DNA of 64,000 nt. Source: CAZRWD01 sp964603785 (GTDB lineage Bacteria > Fermentibacterota > Fermentibacteria > Fermentibacterales > Fermentibacteraceae). The notes beneath the pieces were generated by a model. The model was given only the letters and a program-made list of their open reading frames with translations, was not told where the DNA came from and made no database searches. A program made the translations under genes and the position numbers. Location of the stretch: the NCBI GenBank assembly GCA_964603785.1, contig CAZRWD010000001.1:496001-560000 (forward strand), written 5' to 3'. Positions 18,071-27,289 of this stretch are shown in pieces; position 1 is the stretch's first letter; each line of letters starts with the position of its first letter.

Positions 18071-18099
18071 AATAGACCATTCGTCAGAGTCGGGGTCAA
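18071..18099 (-). promoter_or_regulatory. Candidate sigma70-type promoter for the TIM-barrel/VCBS operon
   Basis: On the minus strand TTGACC (18094-18099) is followed after exactly 17 bases by TCTATT (18071-18076). It lies 35 bases upstream of the ATG at 18036. The -35 is a 5/6 match; the -10 is weaker. Confidence 0.45.
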
Positions 18100-18143
18100 T
18101 TACTCTTGTCGTGTGCCTTCCCCCTCTGTTGGCAAACACTTGA

Positions 18144-19682
18144 ATGCGGGATAGAATAGACGTGCGTTGTCTTTCCTATGGCTTCCCGGGAAACCTACAG
18201 CGGCGGATCGAACTGGTGAATCAGAAAGAGATTAACAGGCTGCTCTCAGCATCCATGATCCTCGCCCTGTGCATCTACTACATCCTCCTCCAGTCCAGGG
18301 CGCTGATGCTCCCATGCTACATGGACGTGGTCTACTCGTTCGGATCGGGCGTGAAGCTCTATCAGGAAGGCCACTTCTCCAATACGATGATGCTCTACGG
18401 GCTCCTCAACCCGTACGTCGTCGAAGGGCTTCTCCGCCTGGGGGCCGGAACCGGCAGTTTCATTCTGGCCAGGCATGCCCAGGGGTTCTGGCTGATCCTG
18501 GCGGCGCTGGGCATCGCGGGAAGCCTGAGAGCCCTCCTGAACGACCGGATCTCGCGCATCGCAGCCGCGCTGGCGGGGATGTCGATCCTGGTGTCTGTCC
18601 CAGCGTCGATCGAACTGCTCGACGTCAGGCCTGAGAATCCGGCCATGGCGGGGATGGCCCTGCTCATGTGGGGAGTCCTCTCCAGGCGGGATTCCAAGCA
18701 CCAATCGCTTCTTGTCGTTGCGGCCTCCGTATTGCTGATCGGCGCCAGGCCTTCGAACGTTATCCTCATCGGCCCGGCGGTCGTTCTTGCGGCCTGCCGG
18801 GTTCTGGATCGAAAGAGCTATCGAGACAGCCTTTTAGCAAGGATGAGGACACCACTTCTCTGGGCGGGTGGCACCCTCCTCTTCTCCATCATTCTCTACC
18901 CCTCATACTTCATCCATTATAGCAGCCTCCTGGATCAGCTAAGGGAGTTCTACTGGCAGCGCTCCCCTCATTCCATCTCCATATCGCTCGCCGCCCTCAA
19001 TGCTCTGCTGACCTCCGGGTACCTTCTCCTCGCCTTCCCCGGCCCAGTCCATGCCGCAGGCATCTCCGTCTTCGCGGCGCGGAGCATCAGAAGCGGGAAG
19101 CTTGACCGGAGGCTTTTCCCGCTCCTGGCAGGACTCCTCCCATTCCTACTCGCCTTCCTCTCGGACGAGAACTACCAGCCCCGCCACATGACCCCACTGA
19201 TCCCGGTTCTGGTCACCATCTCGGTCCTGGGCTTCCATCACCTCCTCCGGTCCGGCAGAGCACTCTTCACTTCGGCCATCATCATCCTCGGGGCTGTCTC
19301 CGTGACGGAGCACGCGGACCTCCTCGGGAGGAAGTTCGGTGGAGGCCTGCTCGATGTGCTCGATTACATAGCCTGGACTCGCATCGCCCCGGTTGGGGGG
19401 GAAGGCGAGTTCTTCGCGCCGAGGATGTACGAATCGACGGCGGATGTCTGCTACCCCCTGGCTCCGTTCTGCCAAACGACCTCCGGCTCGGGCGGCTTCC
19501 TCGTCACCGACCGGGTCCGTCCGGAGAGGCTCGTCTTCTCGTCAGGCTCCGACACGGACTGGACTCGAGAGGTTAGGGCATTCGCGAATCCCGGCATGGG
19601 TTCGCTCATCATCCAGTTGAGGTCCCCCTGGACATGGAGGAGCTGGGGGCCGGTCAACCTCTACGATATCGGCGGAAGATGA
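18144..19682 (+). CDS. GT-C-like polytopic membrane protein, second copy
   Basis: This ~512-residue protein has about ten transmembrane helices in the first 400 residues and a short soluble tail. Its general layout (early acidic loop around CYMDVVYSFG, central basic/hydrophobic helices, late helix pair RHMTPLIPVLVTISVLGF) resembles dolichyl-phosphate-mannose-type GT-C transferases. The start is uncertain: ATG 18144 has no ribosome site, and GTG 18216 (VNQKEINRLL) is plausible. It stands between two divergently and convergently arranged glycosidase/VCBS modules, so a role in surface glycans fits. Assignment is by architecture only. Confidence 0.55.
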   Translation: MRDRIDVRCLSYGFPGNLQRRIELVNQKEINRLLSASMILALCIYYILLQSRALMLPCYMDVVYSFGSGVKLYQEGHFSNTMMLYGLLNPYVVEGLLRLGAGTGSFILARHAQGFWLILAALGIAGSLRALLNDRISRIAAALAGMSILVSVPASIELLDVRPENPAMAGMALLMWGVLSRRDSKHQSLLVVAASVLLIGARPSNVILIGPAVVLAACRVLDRKSYRDSLLARMRTPLLWAGGTLLFSIILYPSYFIHYSSLLDQLREFYWQRSPHSISISLAALNALLTSGYLLLAFPGPVHAAGISVFAARSIRSGKLDRRLFPLLAGLLPFLLAFLSDENYQPRHMTPLIPVLVTISVLGFHHLLRSGRALFTSAIIILGAVSVTEHADLLGRKFGGGLLDVLDYIAWTRIAPVGGEGEFFAPRMYESTADVCYPLAPFCQTTSGSGGFLVTDRVRPERLVFSSGSDTDWTREVRAFANPGMGSLIIQLRSPWTWRSWGPVNLYDIGGR

Positions 19683-19969
19683 GAGGGCTCGGCAGACAAG
19701 GACACAGGATCGAAAAAGCACTGCACACCATGCGATTCGTATAGAGCGAACCTACTATCTGGTGAAAGGTTCAGGGCTGCGATGTCATGAATCGACTGCG
19801 ATCAACATCTGCATGCAAGGAAGCTCAGAAGCCAGGTGCCCACGGAAGCAGGGTCCTTCCTGAACGGATCCCGACGATCTGCCAGAGTCCAGCAGTCAGC
19901 AAAACCACCCAACCAGTGCCCTGGAACGGGAGTGCCCGGTCCGAGACAGCGATTAACAGGTCTGGCTCT

Positions 19970-21808
19970 TTATCTCAGCAGAACGAACGACACCCCGCCT
20001 TCAGGACACCTTTTGACATGGGCGAAGTACACTCCGTTCGGCGCGACAGAGCCATCCGCACATCTGCAATCCCACGAGATCGAGACGGGAGACTCCATCT
20101 CCCCGACATCGATCGTCGTCACGATCCTGCCCGAGAGGTCGACGATACTGACCTCGTCCGGGGGTGACCCGGATGAGAAGATCAGCCTGAAGGTGGCAGT
20201 ATCCCTGACCGGATTACCCGAGAGGACTGAGATATCCGCATCAGGGCACGAGCCCCCGGGTGACTGCCGTGTAGTCTCCTCTATCCACTGAATCCAGTCG
20301 GCAGTGACATTCTCCAGCCGGACCCTGTAGGGGGGGAGTCCACAGTCCACCAGAGTTCCGGATCCTCCATACATTCCATACACACGTACGAACCTGGTCG
20401 AGACGGGGATCCTGATTGCGGAGATCACCGGTGACGGGAATTCTGCCCTCACCATATGTGTGTTCAAGCCGCTTCCCGGATCATGGAAGGTGTGCACCCA
20501 GGCTGCATTGTTGATGAGTCCCGGGAGGATCCTTGTCCTGGATGTGCAGTAGCTCCCTCTGAGCAGGTGTGCCATCCTCGCATAGGCATCGAAGAAGAGG
20601 TCTACATCCTCCTCCGAATCGTTCCACCAGTCCTCGAAGTTGTAGCCGGGATGCACCGGGCCGGTTACATCGTCGATGTCGGTGTCGAAATGGAGATAGG
20701 CGACCCTCCCCGAGACGGCCATGTCGGCGAGGGAGCTGAGCTGAAACGAGATGTGATGATCCATGCTCCAGAACGCTGACGAAATCTGCATCCACCATGG
20801 AGATGAGCCTGCCTCGAGCACTGCGAGCTGTGAGCAATGCCCGTGCTGCTCGAGCATCGTTGCATACTCCACGCTTCTCTGTGCGAAGGACGCGTACTCG
20901 AAGTATTCGTAGTCCGGATCGGGAATCACCCAGACTCCCGAGTGCGGTCCGGGATTCATCGGGTCGTTGTACCCCGAGTATCCATGCCAGTCTATCGTCT
21001 GAGGAGCGCAGTTGTACGGATCGCAGGCCGTCTCCGGTGTGAACTCGGAGAGCACGGTGTTCATGTAAACTGGAAACTCGCCGACGTAGAGTCCGGTAAC
21101 CCAGGGTTGACAGGGGTATCGGAGAGTCTCCCAGAATGGTTGAGCCATGAAGCTCAGAGCCACGTCGGCCTCAGGGTTGTACTGCCTGACAGAATGTCTT
21201 ATCTGCTTGTAGTAGTCAGCGAGAGCACCCTGCTCCTTCTGATCCGGCGGAAGGTGGTTTCCCATAAGGTCATTGGCACACCACCATAGATCAGATTCAC
21301 CAAGGGGATTGAACCGCTCCACGCCCCAATCATCCGTCCATCCCAGGTAAGTCGGCAGGAGCCCTTCGGGGGAGTACCTCTCGGCGAGGAGACTGTAGAA
21401 ATCCGAAAATAAATCCAGGTTCTCGTAGTCGCAGAAACGGGAGAAGCCAGGTGGATTCTTACTTACCATCCATATACACCAGGTTGGTGCCTGATCAGGT
21501 CTTGCGGACAGGCAGAGTGAAATGTCACCAGATGGATCCTCGGCCGATGCCTCATGGGCGTCCGAGACAATGCTGTCGAGGAGGGCCCAGTTGAAGACTC
21601 CTGGATAGAGCACATCCGTCTGTCCGATGCAGAGCTGTATCGAGGTGATGTCATGCGAGAGGCATCTCTGGAAGATGTCATAGTACTCACAGTCGAAGGA
21701 GCCTTCGAGATAGAAACCGAACTCCAGGGGAATCGGGGCGGGTGAATCGGCAGGCTGGCCCACGCTGACCGGATTGAGGGCATTGATCATCATCATGAGC
21801 AAGATCAT
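19970..21808 (-). CDS. Secreted TIM-barrel hydrolase-like protein with FlgD-type tail (copy 2)
   Basis: ATG at 21808 (MILLMMMINALNPVSVG) with GGGAG 5 bases upstream gives a 612-residue exported protein. The core has a glycoside-hydrolase-like beta/alpha pattern: DITSIQLCIGQTD, GDISLCLSARPDQAP, TYLGWTDDWGVERFN, ADVALSFMAQPFW and LAVLEAGSSPWW. The last ~80 residues are a FlgD/Por-like tail (VSIVDLSGRIVTTID, DGSVAPNGVYFAHVKR). It starts 11 bases after the stop of the VCBS gene (copy 2), giving an operon in the reverse order to copy 1. Family and catalytic residues are not certain. Confidence 0.65.
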   Translation of the reverse strand: MILLMMMINALNPVSVGQPADSPAPIPLEFGFYLEGSFDCEYYDIFQRCLSHDITSIQLCIGQTDVLYPGVFNWALLDSIVSDAHEASAEDPSGDISLCLSARPDQAPTWCIWMVSKNPPGFSRFCDYENLDLFSDFYSLLAERYSPEGLLPTYLGWTDDWGVERFNPLGESDLWWCANDLMGNHLPPDQKEQGALADYYKQIRHSVRQYNPEADVALSFMAQPFWETLRYPCQPWVTGLYVGEFPVYMNTVLSEFTPETACDPYNCAPQTIDWHGYSGYNDPMNPGPHSGVWVIPDPDYEYFEYASFAQRSVEYATMLEQHGHCSQLAVLEAGSSPWWMQISSAFWSMDHHISFQLSSLADMAVSGRVAYLHFDTDIDDVTGPVHPGYNFEDWWNDSEEDVDLFFDAYARMAHLLRGSYCTSRTRILPGLINNAAWVHTFHDPGSGLNTHMVRAEFPSPVISAIRIPVSTRFVRVYGMYGGSGTLVDCGLPPYRVRLENVTADWIQWIEETTRQSPGGSCPDADISVLSGNPVRDTATFRLIFSSGSPPDEVSIVDLSGRIVTTIDVGEMESPVSISWDCRCADGSVAPNGVYFAHVKRCPEGGVSFVLLR

Positions 21809-21819
21809 CTCTGCTCCCG

Positions 21820-23250
21820 TCAGTTCTGCAGGAAGGACCTGTCCTGGCCGTCGCAGGCGAAGATCAGGTCTGGCTTCCCGGTTCGAAGGACGTCGGCGGT
21901 GAGTATGCCCGAGGAATGGGTCGGATTCACGAGTGAAATGAAGGCCACATCGCGGTCGAGATGGTATTCGTCCTGATCCAGAGGGGTTCCGTTCACCCTC
22001 ACGTTCATGATGCCGTTGACAGGCCCATCGAGGAAGAATGTCTGACAAGCCACGTCGATCTCGAGTGAGATCGGACTGGATGCCACCCCATCGCCATCGA
22101 TGTCGCCGATCGCCAGGGCGGTCTTCGGACATGCATCCGTGCTCATCCAGGCAACCTCTGCGAAGGATCCGACGCCTTCCCAGTCCACCTCGGTGACAAT
22201 CGCCCTGGTACTGGTCATGTAGTGCGTCATGCCGTCAGATCTGCGAACACCCCTCTGGGCAATGACGAGTTCACAGTCCCCGTCCCCGTCCAGGTCGGCC
22301 GCATCGATTCCGGCAGTCGCATTGAAGATGTCATCATCAGGGCATGGGGGGACGAAAGCCAACGATCCCGTTGTCATTCCAGTCTGAGTGGAAAGACCGT
22401 AGCAGATTGAGGCGCCGTTGCATCCGACCCAGTCCGGATGATCAAGCCCGTCCAGTTGCCTGATATGATATTCGTTGGCGAACAACGGCTTGTCATCGGT
22501 TGCCTCCGGCCAGGAGGGCTGGTCCGGGTTGATAGGCGGCATGATCCCGGGCAGGAATTCGTAGATGTATGCCTTCGAGATCGAGTATCCCTGCTCCTGT
22601 ACCCATTTCCAGGAGCACAGCAGATGAACGGCTGCCGAGGACGTGGCGAACTGGGGGAATCGCCCTACGCAGAAACCTTCCTGCCAGTAGTATCTGAAGA
22701 GTTCTCGCGTATCCGTGGAAAGCCCCCTCGGGTCGCTCTCGTAGAAGCAGATCCTCGATCCCTGGTTTCCACTGAGGAGCTCGAGTCTCCCATCGCGGTC
22801 GAAGTCGATGAACTGCAGGTGGATGGTATCCCGGTGATCTGCAGACACCCACGAGGGATTGCTCGAGAACGAACCGTTCCCGAGGTTCTCGAAGATCACG
22901 TTCTCACCGGAACCGGGCATGACGACAAGACAACCAGCAGCAATATCCAGATCTCCATCGTTATCATAGTCACCAGCAGAAAGACATCTGTATCCGGCAG
23001 TATAGGAAGAGGTCCAGTCTGGGGTTACGCCGAGGATACCGTTTTGATTGAAGTAGAGATATACGTGACCGACACCCGACTCTCCGTAGCTGCAGATAGC
23101 TGCATCTAGCCAGGAATCACCGTCAAAGTCAGCCAGTATGACGTCCGTGCTCGTCTCGTCACAGGAAGAATACCATGCCGGTTCAGAAAAGGATACCGGA
23201 TCATCTTCATGAAAGCCGATCATTGTGATCATGAGAATACAGGATGTCAT
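21820..23250 (-). CDS. Secreted VCBS/FG-GAP repeat protein (copy 2)
   Basis: ATG at 23250 directly follows an AGGAGGAGGA ribosome site and gives 476 residues with a short hydrophobic leader. At least five FG-GAP/VCBS loops are visible: ADFDGDSWLDAAI, GDYDNDGDLDIAAG, IDFDRDGRLELLSG, ADLDGDGDCELVIA and GDIDGDGVASSP. These build a calcium-dependent beta-propeller, usually surface-exposed. It pairs with the TIM-barrel protein downstream (11-base gap). Its layout parallels the VCBS protein at 14720, including a C-terminal block ending in a ...PDLIFACDGQD-type strand. Confidence 0.72.
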   Translation of the reverse strand: MTSCILMITMIGFHEDDPVSFSEPAWYSSCDETSTDVILADFDGDSWLDAAICSYGESGVGHVYLYFNQNGILGVTPDWTSSYTAGYRCLSAGDYDNDGDLDIAAGCLVVMPGSGENVIFENLGNGSFSSNPSWVSADHRDTIHLQFIDFDRDGRLELLSGNQGSRICFYESDPRGLSTDTRELFRYYWQEGFCVGRFPQFATSSAAVHLLCSWKWVQEQGYSISKAYIYEFLPGIMPPINPDQPSWPEATDDKPLFANEYHIRQLDGLDHPDWVGCNGASICYGLSTQTGMTTGSLAFVPPCPDDDIFNATAGIDAADLDGDGDCELVIAQRGVRRSDGMTHYMTSTRAIVTEVDWEGVGSFAEVAWMSTDACPKTALAIGDIDGDGVASSPISLEIDVACQTFFLDGPVNGIMNVRVNGTPLDQDEYHLDRDVAFISLVNPTHSSGILTADVLRTGKPDLIFACDGQDRSFLQN

Positions 23251-23582
23251 TCCTCCTCCTTTGAGTACCTGCAGTAAAACCAACATCATGTTTGGCAAGA
23301 TTCTCTCACAAAGTGCATCTATGTAAATATTTGACTATAGAATCTGCTCTAGCAAGATCCTGAAAGGGCATGATAATGGTAATGAATGGGATTATCTGGA
23401 ACTGAATGCTACATGAACACTCCGAATACTCTCCCCCTTGATCAGAGGAGACCGATCTCGAAGTGAAGCATGGACTTGGAGGGACCTGCAGTCCATCTCC
23501 CATGCTGGGCTGAAGACGCGTTGATCAGGCGCAGGTTGTGTTCAGCATAGGGATAGATCTCCGGGTCGGGCCTCGGATGGCC
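23251..23582. other. AT-richer gene-free region upstream of the VCBS/TIM-barrel operon
   Basis: These 332 bases hold no supported ORF. The stretch 23310-23420 is clearly AT-richer than the rest of the window and is the likely promoter region of the minus-strand operon starting at 23250, but no convincing -35/-10 pair with 16-18 base spacing was found on that strand. Confidence 0.5.
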
Positions 23583-25001
23583 TCAGTTCACTCCGGAGGC
23601 AGTCAGATCCGACATTTCCCCCTCACGCAGAGCCGGATCCCGGACAAGGATCCTTACTATCTCCCCGGCGAGTATCCTGTTGCCCTCGGGATTCAGGTGA
23701 CATCCGGACATGTCGGTGTACACGGGTGTGGTGACGCTGTCGAAGATCGTCGAGAAGTCATGGAAGCCCTCCGTGCTGTCGGCATGGGTGGACGCATGCT
23801 CGCGGGTCAGCAGAAGTAGCTCATTGCATGCGGGATCGGAGTTCTCCCCGACCGACGCCAGGCCTCTTATCCAGATCGAATCCTCATGGCTCGTCAGTGT
23901 CTTGCTCCCGCACCAGATGACGGGCTGCCAGATGAGGCAGCACTCGAATCCGTAGCACTCCCCGAGGGTCTCGGCGATATCCATGTTCTCGCGGTATAGC
24001 GTGAAGGTGCTCTCCGCGAGTCCTGGCACATCGATCCCGCGCATCTCAAGTGTGACCAGTTCGCCGAAATCCTGTCGGAGGAGTCCGCCGGTGCCGATGA
24101 GATGGATCGCCTGTCCGGTGCAGGTCCTCGCCAGCACCTCCATCAGGAGGCGGGACTGGAGCCTGAGGATATCCCTGCCTTCCACCCTCTCGGACATCCG
24201 GGAGAAGTTCTGGTGCTCCCCCGGTCTGCCCGACTGATACGAGCTCCAGAAATCGTTGAAGCCATTGCAGAATACGGCGACGTCAGGGATGTTGCCGTCC
24301 CGGATCTCGAACATGAGGCACAGCAGGTCCTGCGTCGACACCCACGATATTTGACCGAAGTTGGTCACGGTTACCGCACGATCGAGCTCCTCTTCCAGAA
24401 GACCCTGCAGATAGGAGGCCACCGTGCAGGAATCGGGCACTCCCTCGCCCCATATCGATGAACCTCCGAAAACGAAGACCTTGAGCGCCCGGGGATCCGT
24501 GCTGGCTCCCGGAGTGGTCCTGAGACCACGCGAATCGGTTGTTTCGTCCCCGGAGAGGTAGGGATCGGCATGCCAGACGAGGAAGGATTCGTAATGCCCG
24601 AGCACCGAGGAGACCTCGTCCTCCAGCAGGCCGCCGGACAGCTCCTTTCTGTGCCTGATCTGCAGCTCGTCGGGAGTCCAGAGTTTGATCACGATAAGGG
24701 ACAGGATCTCAAGAGCCAGAAACAGCAGGAGAAGGTTCAGAAGGATCATGGATGCTTGTCTGTAAATCATCGTCGAACGCCTGCCGAGTGCCGCGGTGGC
24801 AAGCAGGATCAGTCCGGCGATGAGGATCAGCACCTGGTTCCGGCTGAAGCCCTCCCCGGCACTGAGACCCAGCCGGTCGGCCAGGAGGGTGGCGGCCACG
24901 AGCAGGAATCCGGCACCTGCCGACGCTATTTGCAGCAACCTGACCGCGGGGTCGCTCAGACGTCCGGCAGGTCGTCCTTCAGGGAAGGCAGGTCCGCTCA
25001 C
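23583..25001 (-). CDS. Membrane-anchored SGNH/GDSL hydrolase or acyltransferase (intact active site)
   Basis: The 472-residue protein has three hydrophobic helices in its first ~105 residues, then an extracytoplasmic SGNH domain. Block I is FVFGGSSIWGEG (catalytic Ser), block III is NGFNDFW (Asn), and block V is DMSGCHLNPEGN (Asp/His). Such membrane-tethered SGNH proteins often add or remove acyl groups on envelope glycans (compare AlgX/DltD-like proteins). GTG start; the GTGA overlaps the stop of the upstream paralogue, so both are made from one message. The substrate is unknown. Confidence 0.75.
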   Translation of the reverse strand: MSGPAFPEGRPAGRLSDPAVRLLQIASAGAGFLLVAATLLADRLGLSAGEGFSRNQVLILIAGLILLATAALGRRSTMIYRQASMILLNLLLLFLALEILSLIVIKLWTPDELQIRHRKELSGGLLEDEVSSVLGHYESFLVWHADPYLSGDETTDSRGLRTTPGASTDPRALKVFVFGGSSIWGEGVPDSCTVASYLQGLLEEELDRAVTVTNFGQISWVSTQDLLCLMFEIRDGNIPDVAVFCNGFNDFWSSYQSGRPGEHQNFSRMSERVEGRDILRLQSRLLMEVLARTCTGQAIHLIGTGGLLRQDFGELVTLEMRGIDVPGLAESTFTLYRENMDIAETLGECYGFECCLIWQPVIWCGSKTLTSHEDSIWIRGLASVGENSDPACNELLLLTREHASTHADSTEGFHDFSTIFDSVTTPVYTDMSGCHLNPEGNRILAGEIVRILVRDPALREGEMSDLTASGVN

Positions 25002-26278
25002 CCGCCGGCGACCTCGCGCGCGATTGTGCTGTTGCCCTCAGCGTTGAGGCTGGTGCCGTCGTGGTCGATGTACACGGTCTCTGCCGTGTCGTCGAAGACG
25101 CCTTCGAGGCTGGCGAAGCGTCCAGTGGCCGAGGAGGCCGAGTCGGCGATGGCGTACGAGGCGTCGATCAGGTCCATCAGGGCCTGGTCGAGCTCCACGC
25201 CTGCGTCGTGGAACAGGACCTCGCCGGCGGTGAGGACCTTCGCGCCCCTCCAGACGCAGGGCTGCCAGTAGAAGCGTGCCTCGAAGCCGTAGAGCCTGCC
25301 GAGGTCCGAGGCCATGCGGGCGTTGCCCTCGAAGGCCGCCACGACCTCCCTCGCGAGCCTCTGCGTCGAGATGCCCAGCTCCTCGTAGGTCATGACGGGC
25401 TCCTGCTCCTCCTCGGGTGAGAAGAGCCCCGAAGCGAGCCGCCATGTGCTGGTGCTCCGCAGGACCGCGCCGCAGGGGTCGGCACCCGGCGAGGATCCCG
25501 GCGAGAACGGGGCTCCCATCGCCTGCAGATCCAGATGCGCGCCTGCACGACCGCTCTGCCAGGCAGCAACGACATCCTCCATCCCGCCCAGGAAGATGAC
25601 TAGGTCGGGTCTGCCGCCGTCCCGCAGCCTCAGGAACAAGTCGGTGACGGCCTGGGTCGAGACCCACCCCGGACGGGCCATGTTCATCACCCTGACGGGC
25701 CGCTGGACCCGCCCCGAGATCTCCTGCTGCAGGAAGCAGGGAATGGTCGCGGAGTCGCCGACCAGGGGGCCCAGGACGGTTCCGGAGCCGTACACGAGGA
25801 CGGTGTAGGCCGTGGAGTCCTGCGACGCGCCCGGGACCGCGCGGCATCCGGCCTCCATGGTCATGTACGGGAAGTCCGCCCAGGGGTCGATGGTCCAGGC
25901 CACGAACGGCTCGTATACCAGACCCTCCTGCAGACCGACCACGATGGAGCCCGATGACCGTGAGGAGCCGCCGCTCACGAGCAGGCCCCTGCTGCCCAGG
26001 AGGCCGGCCGCCCCGAAGGAGAGGACCTCCACCGCGCAGGCCAGGATGACGAGGCTGATGACGATCAGGCCCAGGCCGCGGTAGAGCCCCGGGAAGTGCC
26101 TGCCGAGCATCGCGGCCGTCAGGAGGATGGCTGCCAGCGCTGCAGATATCGCCTGGAAACGCGCAAGCCCTTCCGAGGCTCCCATGCCCATTCCGTCAGC
26201 GAAAATCGCGCAGGCCGCCAGCCCGAGGCCCGAGACCAGGGCCAGGAGCCTCAGGACCGTGACTGTCCCGTCCTTCAT
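24998..26278 (-). CDS. SGNH-like paralogue with apparently lost catalytic residues
   Basis: This ~426-residue protein aligns along its length with the downstream SGNH gene: the same N-terminal helices, then VLVYGSGTVLG, PGWVSTQAVTDLFLRLRDG, LGGMEDVVAAWQSGRAG and VYIDHDGTSLNAEGN. At the catalytic positions Ser, Asn and His are replaced by Gly, Glu and Ser respectively, so it is probably a non-catalytic partner or a divergent enzyme. The start is ATG 26278 (MKDGTVTVLRLL) with GGAGG 6 bases upstream; an ATG at 26284 is too close to that site. It is coupled to the intact paralogue by a 4-base overlap. Confidence 0.7.
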   Translation of the reverse strand: MKDGTVTVLRLLALVSGLGLAACAIFADGMGMGASEGLARFQAISAALAAILLTAAMLGRHFPGLYRGLGLIVISLVILACAVEVLSFGAAGLLGSRGLLVSGGSSRSSGSIVVGLQEGLVYEPFVAWTIDPWADFPYMTMEAGCRAVPGASQDSTAYTVLVYGSGTVLGPLVGDSATIPCFLQQEISGRVQRPVRVMNMARPGWVSTQAVTDLFLRLRDGGRPDLVIFLGGMEDVVAAWQSGRAGAHLDLQAMGAPFSPGSSPGADPCGAVLRSTSTWRLASGLFSPEEEQEPVMTYEELGISTQRLAREVVAAFEGNARMASDLGRLYGFEARFYWQPCVWRGAKVLTAGEVLFHDAGVELDQALMDLIDASYAIADSASSATGRFASLEGVFDDTAETVYIDHDGTSLNAEGNSTIAREVAGG

Positions 26279-26413
26279 CGTCATCCCTCCCGTGATGCGT
26301 CGGAGTTGAATATGCACACGCCCGGCGACCGGGGCATGGGTCGCCCAGTCGTGCAGCGAGCCCCCGCGAAGCCCTTTGCTTATCTTCGGTGAACCAAACC
26401 TGCGGAGGCGGGC

Positions 26414-27289
26414 GTGCGCGAGCGAACCAAGGCTGTTGTCTTCCTTTCGGTTGGAACGGCCATGTGGGGGTCGACCTTCCTGGTCATCAAGACCCTGCTG
26501 GGGGCCATGTCCCCCGGCGTGCTGCTGTGCCTGCGGTTCGGAATCGCCTCCCTCGTGCTGCTCCCGTTCGCGCTGGCATCGAGGAGGCGGGCGTCGGCCA
26601 CCTCCCGCCCCCGCCTGTCCGTTGTCCTGCGGCCCTCCCTTCTGATCGGTCTCTCCCTCCTGGGCGGCTACGGGTTCCAGACGGCCGGCCTGCAGTACAC
26701 GGGACCGGGCAAGTCGGCATTCATCACCGCCCTGTACGTAGCCTTCGCTCCGTTCGCCATCTGGCCGGTCATGGGCAGGCGGCCGAGAGCCCTGCACTTC
26801 GTATCCGTGGGGATAGCCCTCCTGGGCGTGTACCTGCTGTCCGACCCGTCCGGACCGCTCAACCGGGGCGACCTCTACACGGCGCTGAGCGCGCTCTTCT
26901 GGGCGCTGGAGATAGCCCTGATCGACAGGTTCCGGGTGGAGGGCCGCGAGATGGAGATAACCACCCTGATGCTCGCCGTGGTCGCCCTCGGTTCTGCGGC
27001 GCTGCTCCCCCTGCTCGGCGGCCCCGTGCTAGCGCCCGGCCTTCCGGTGGGACTGGCGCTTCTCTATCTGGCGGTTCCCGCCACGAGCATGCTGATGTTC
27101 TGGCAGCTCAGATGGCAGCCCTCCCTGGGCGGGGCCGTGTCCTCGCTCATCTACATCGGGGAGGCCGCCATAGCCTCCGCGGGCGGTGCGGTGTTCTTCG
27201 GGGAGAGGCTCGGGCTGGCCGGCTGGATCGGCTGCGGGCTGGTGGTGGCCTCCATCCTCATGGCCCTCGGTTCGGAGAAGGACGGGTGA
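26414..27289 (+). CDS. EamA-family (DMT superfamily) transporter
   Basis: The 291-residue protein has ten predicted helices in two EamA repeats. Repeat 1 shows AMWGSTFLVIK and LRFGIASLVLLPFAL; repeat 2 shows SALFWALEIALIDRF, VPATSMLMFWQLRWQP and the family helix-turn YIGEAAIASAGGAVFFGERL. EamA proteins export metabolites such as amino acids or nucleosides; the substrate cannot be read from sequence. The GTG start at 26414 has GGAGG 5-6 bases upstream. It overlaps the next transporter by 4 bases (GTGA). Confidence 0.88.
   Translation: MRERTKAVVFLSVGTAMWGSTFLVIKTLLGAMSPGVLLCLRFGIASLVLLPFALASRRRASATSRPRLSVVLRPSLLIGLSLLGGYGFQTAGLQYTGPGKSAFITALYVAFAPFAIWPVMGRRPRALHFVSVGIALLGVYLLSDPSGPLNRGDLYTALSALFWALEIALIDRFRVEGREMEITTLMLAVVALGSAALLPLLGGPVLAPGLPVGLALLYLAVPATSMLMFWQLRWQPSLGGAVSSLIYIGEAAIASAGGAVFFGERLGLAGWIGCGLVVASILMALGSEKDG

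Noticed and set aside
26389..27285. N-terminal 299-residue extension of the MFS protein
   Set aside because: It is the shadow frame of the EamA transporter; the natural GTG start at 27286 overlaps the EamA stop.
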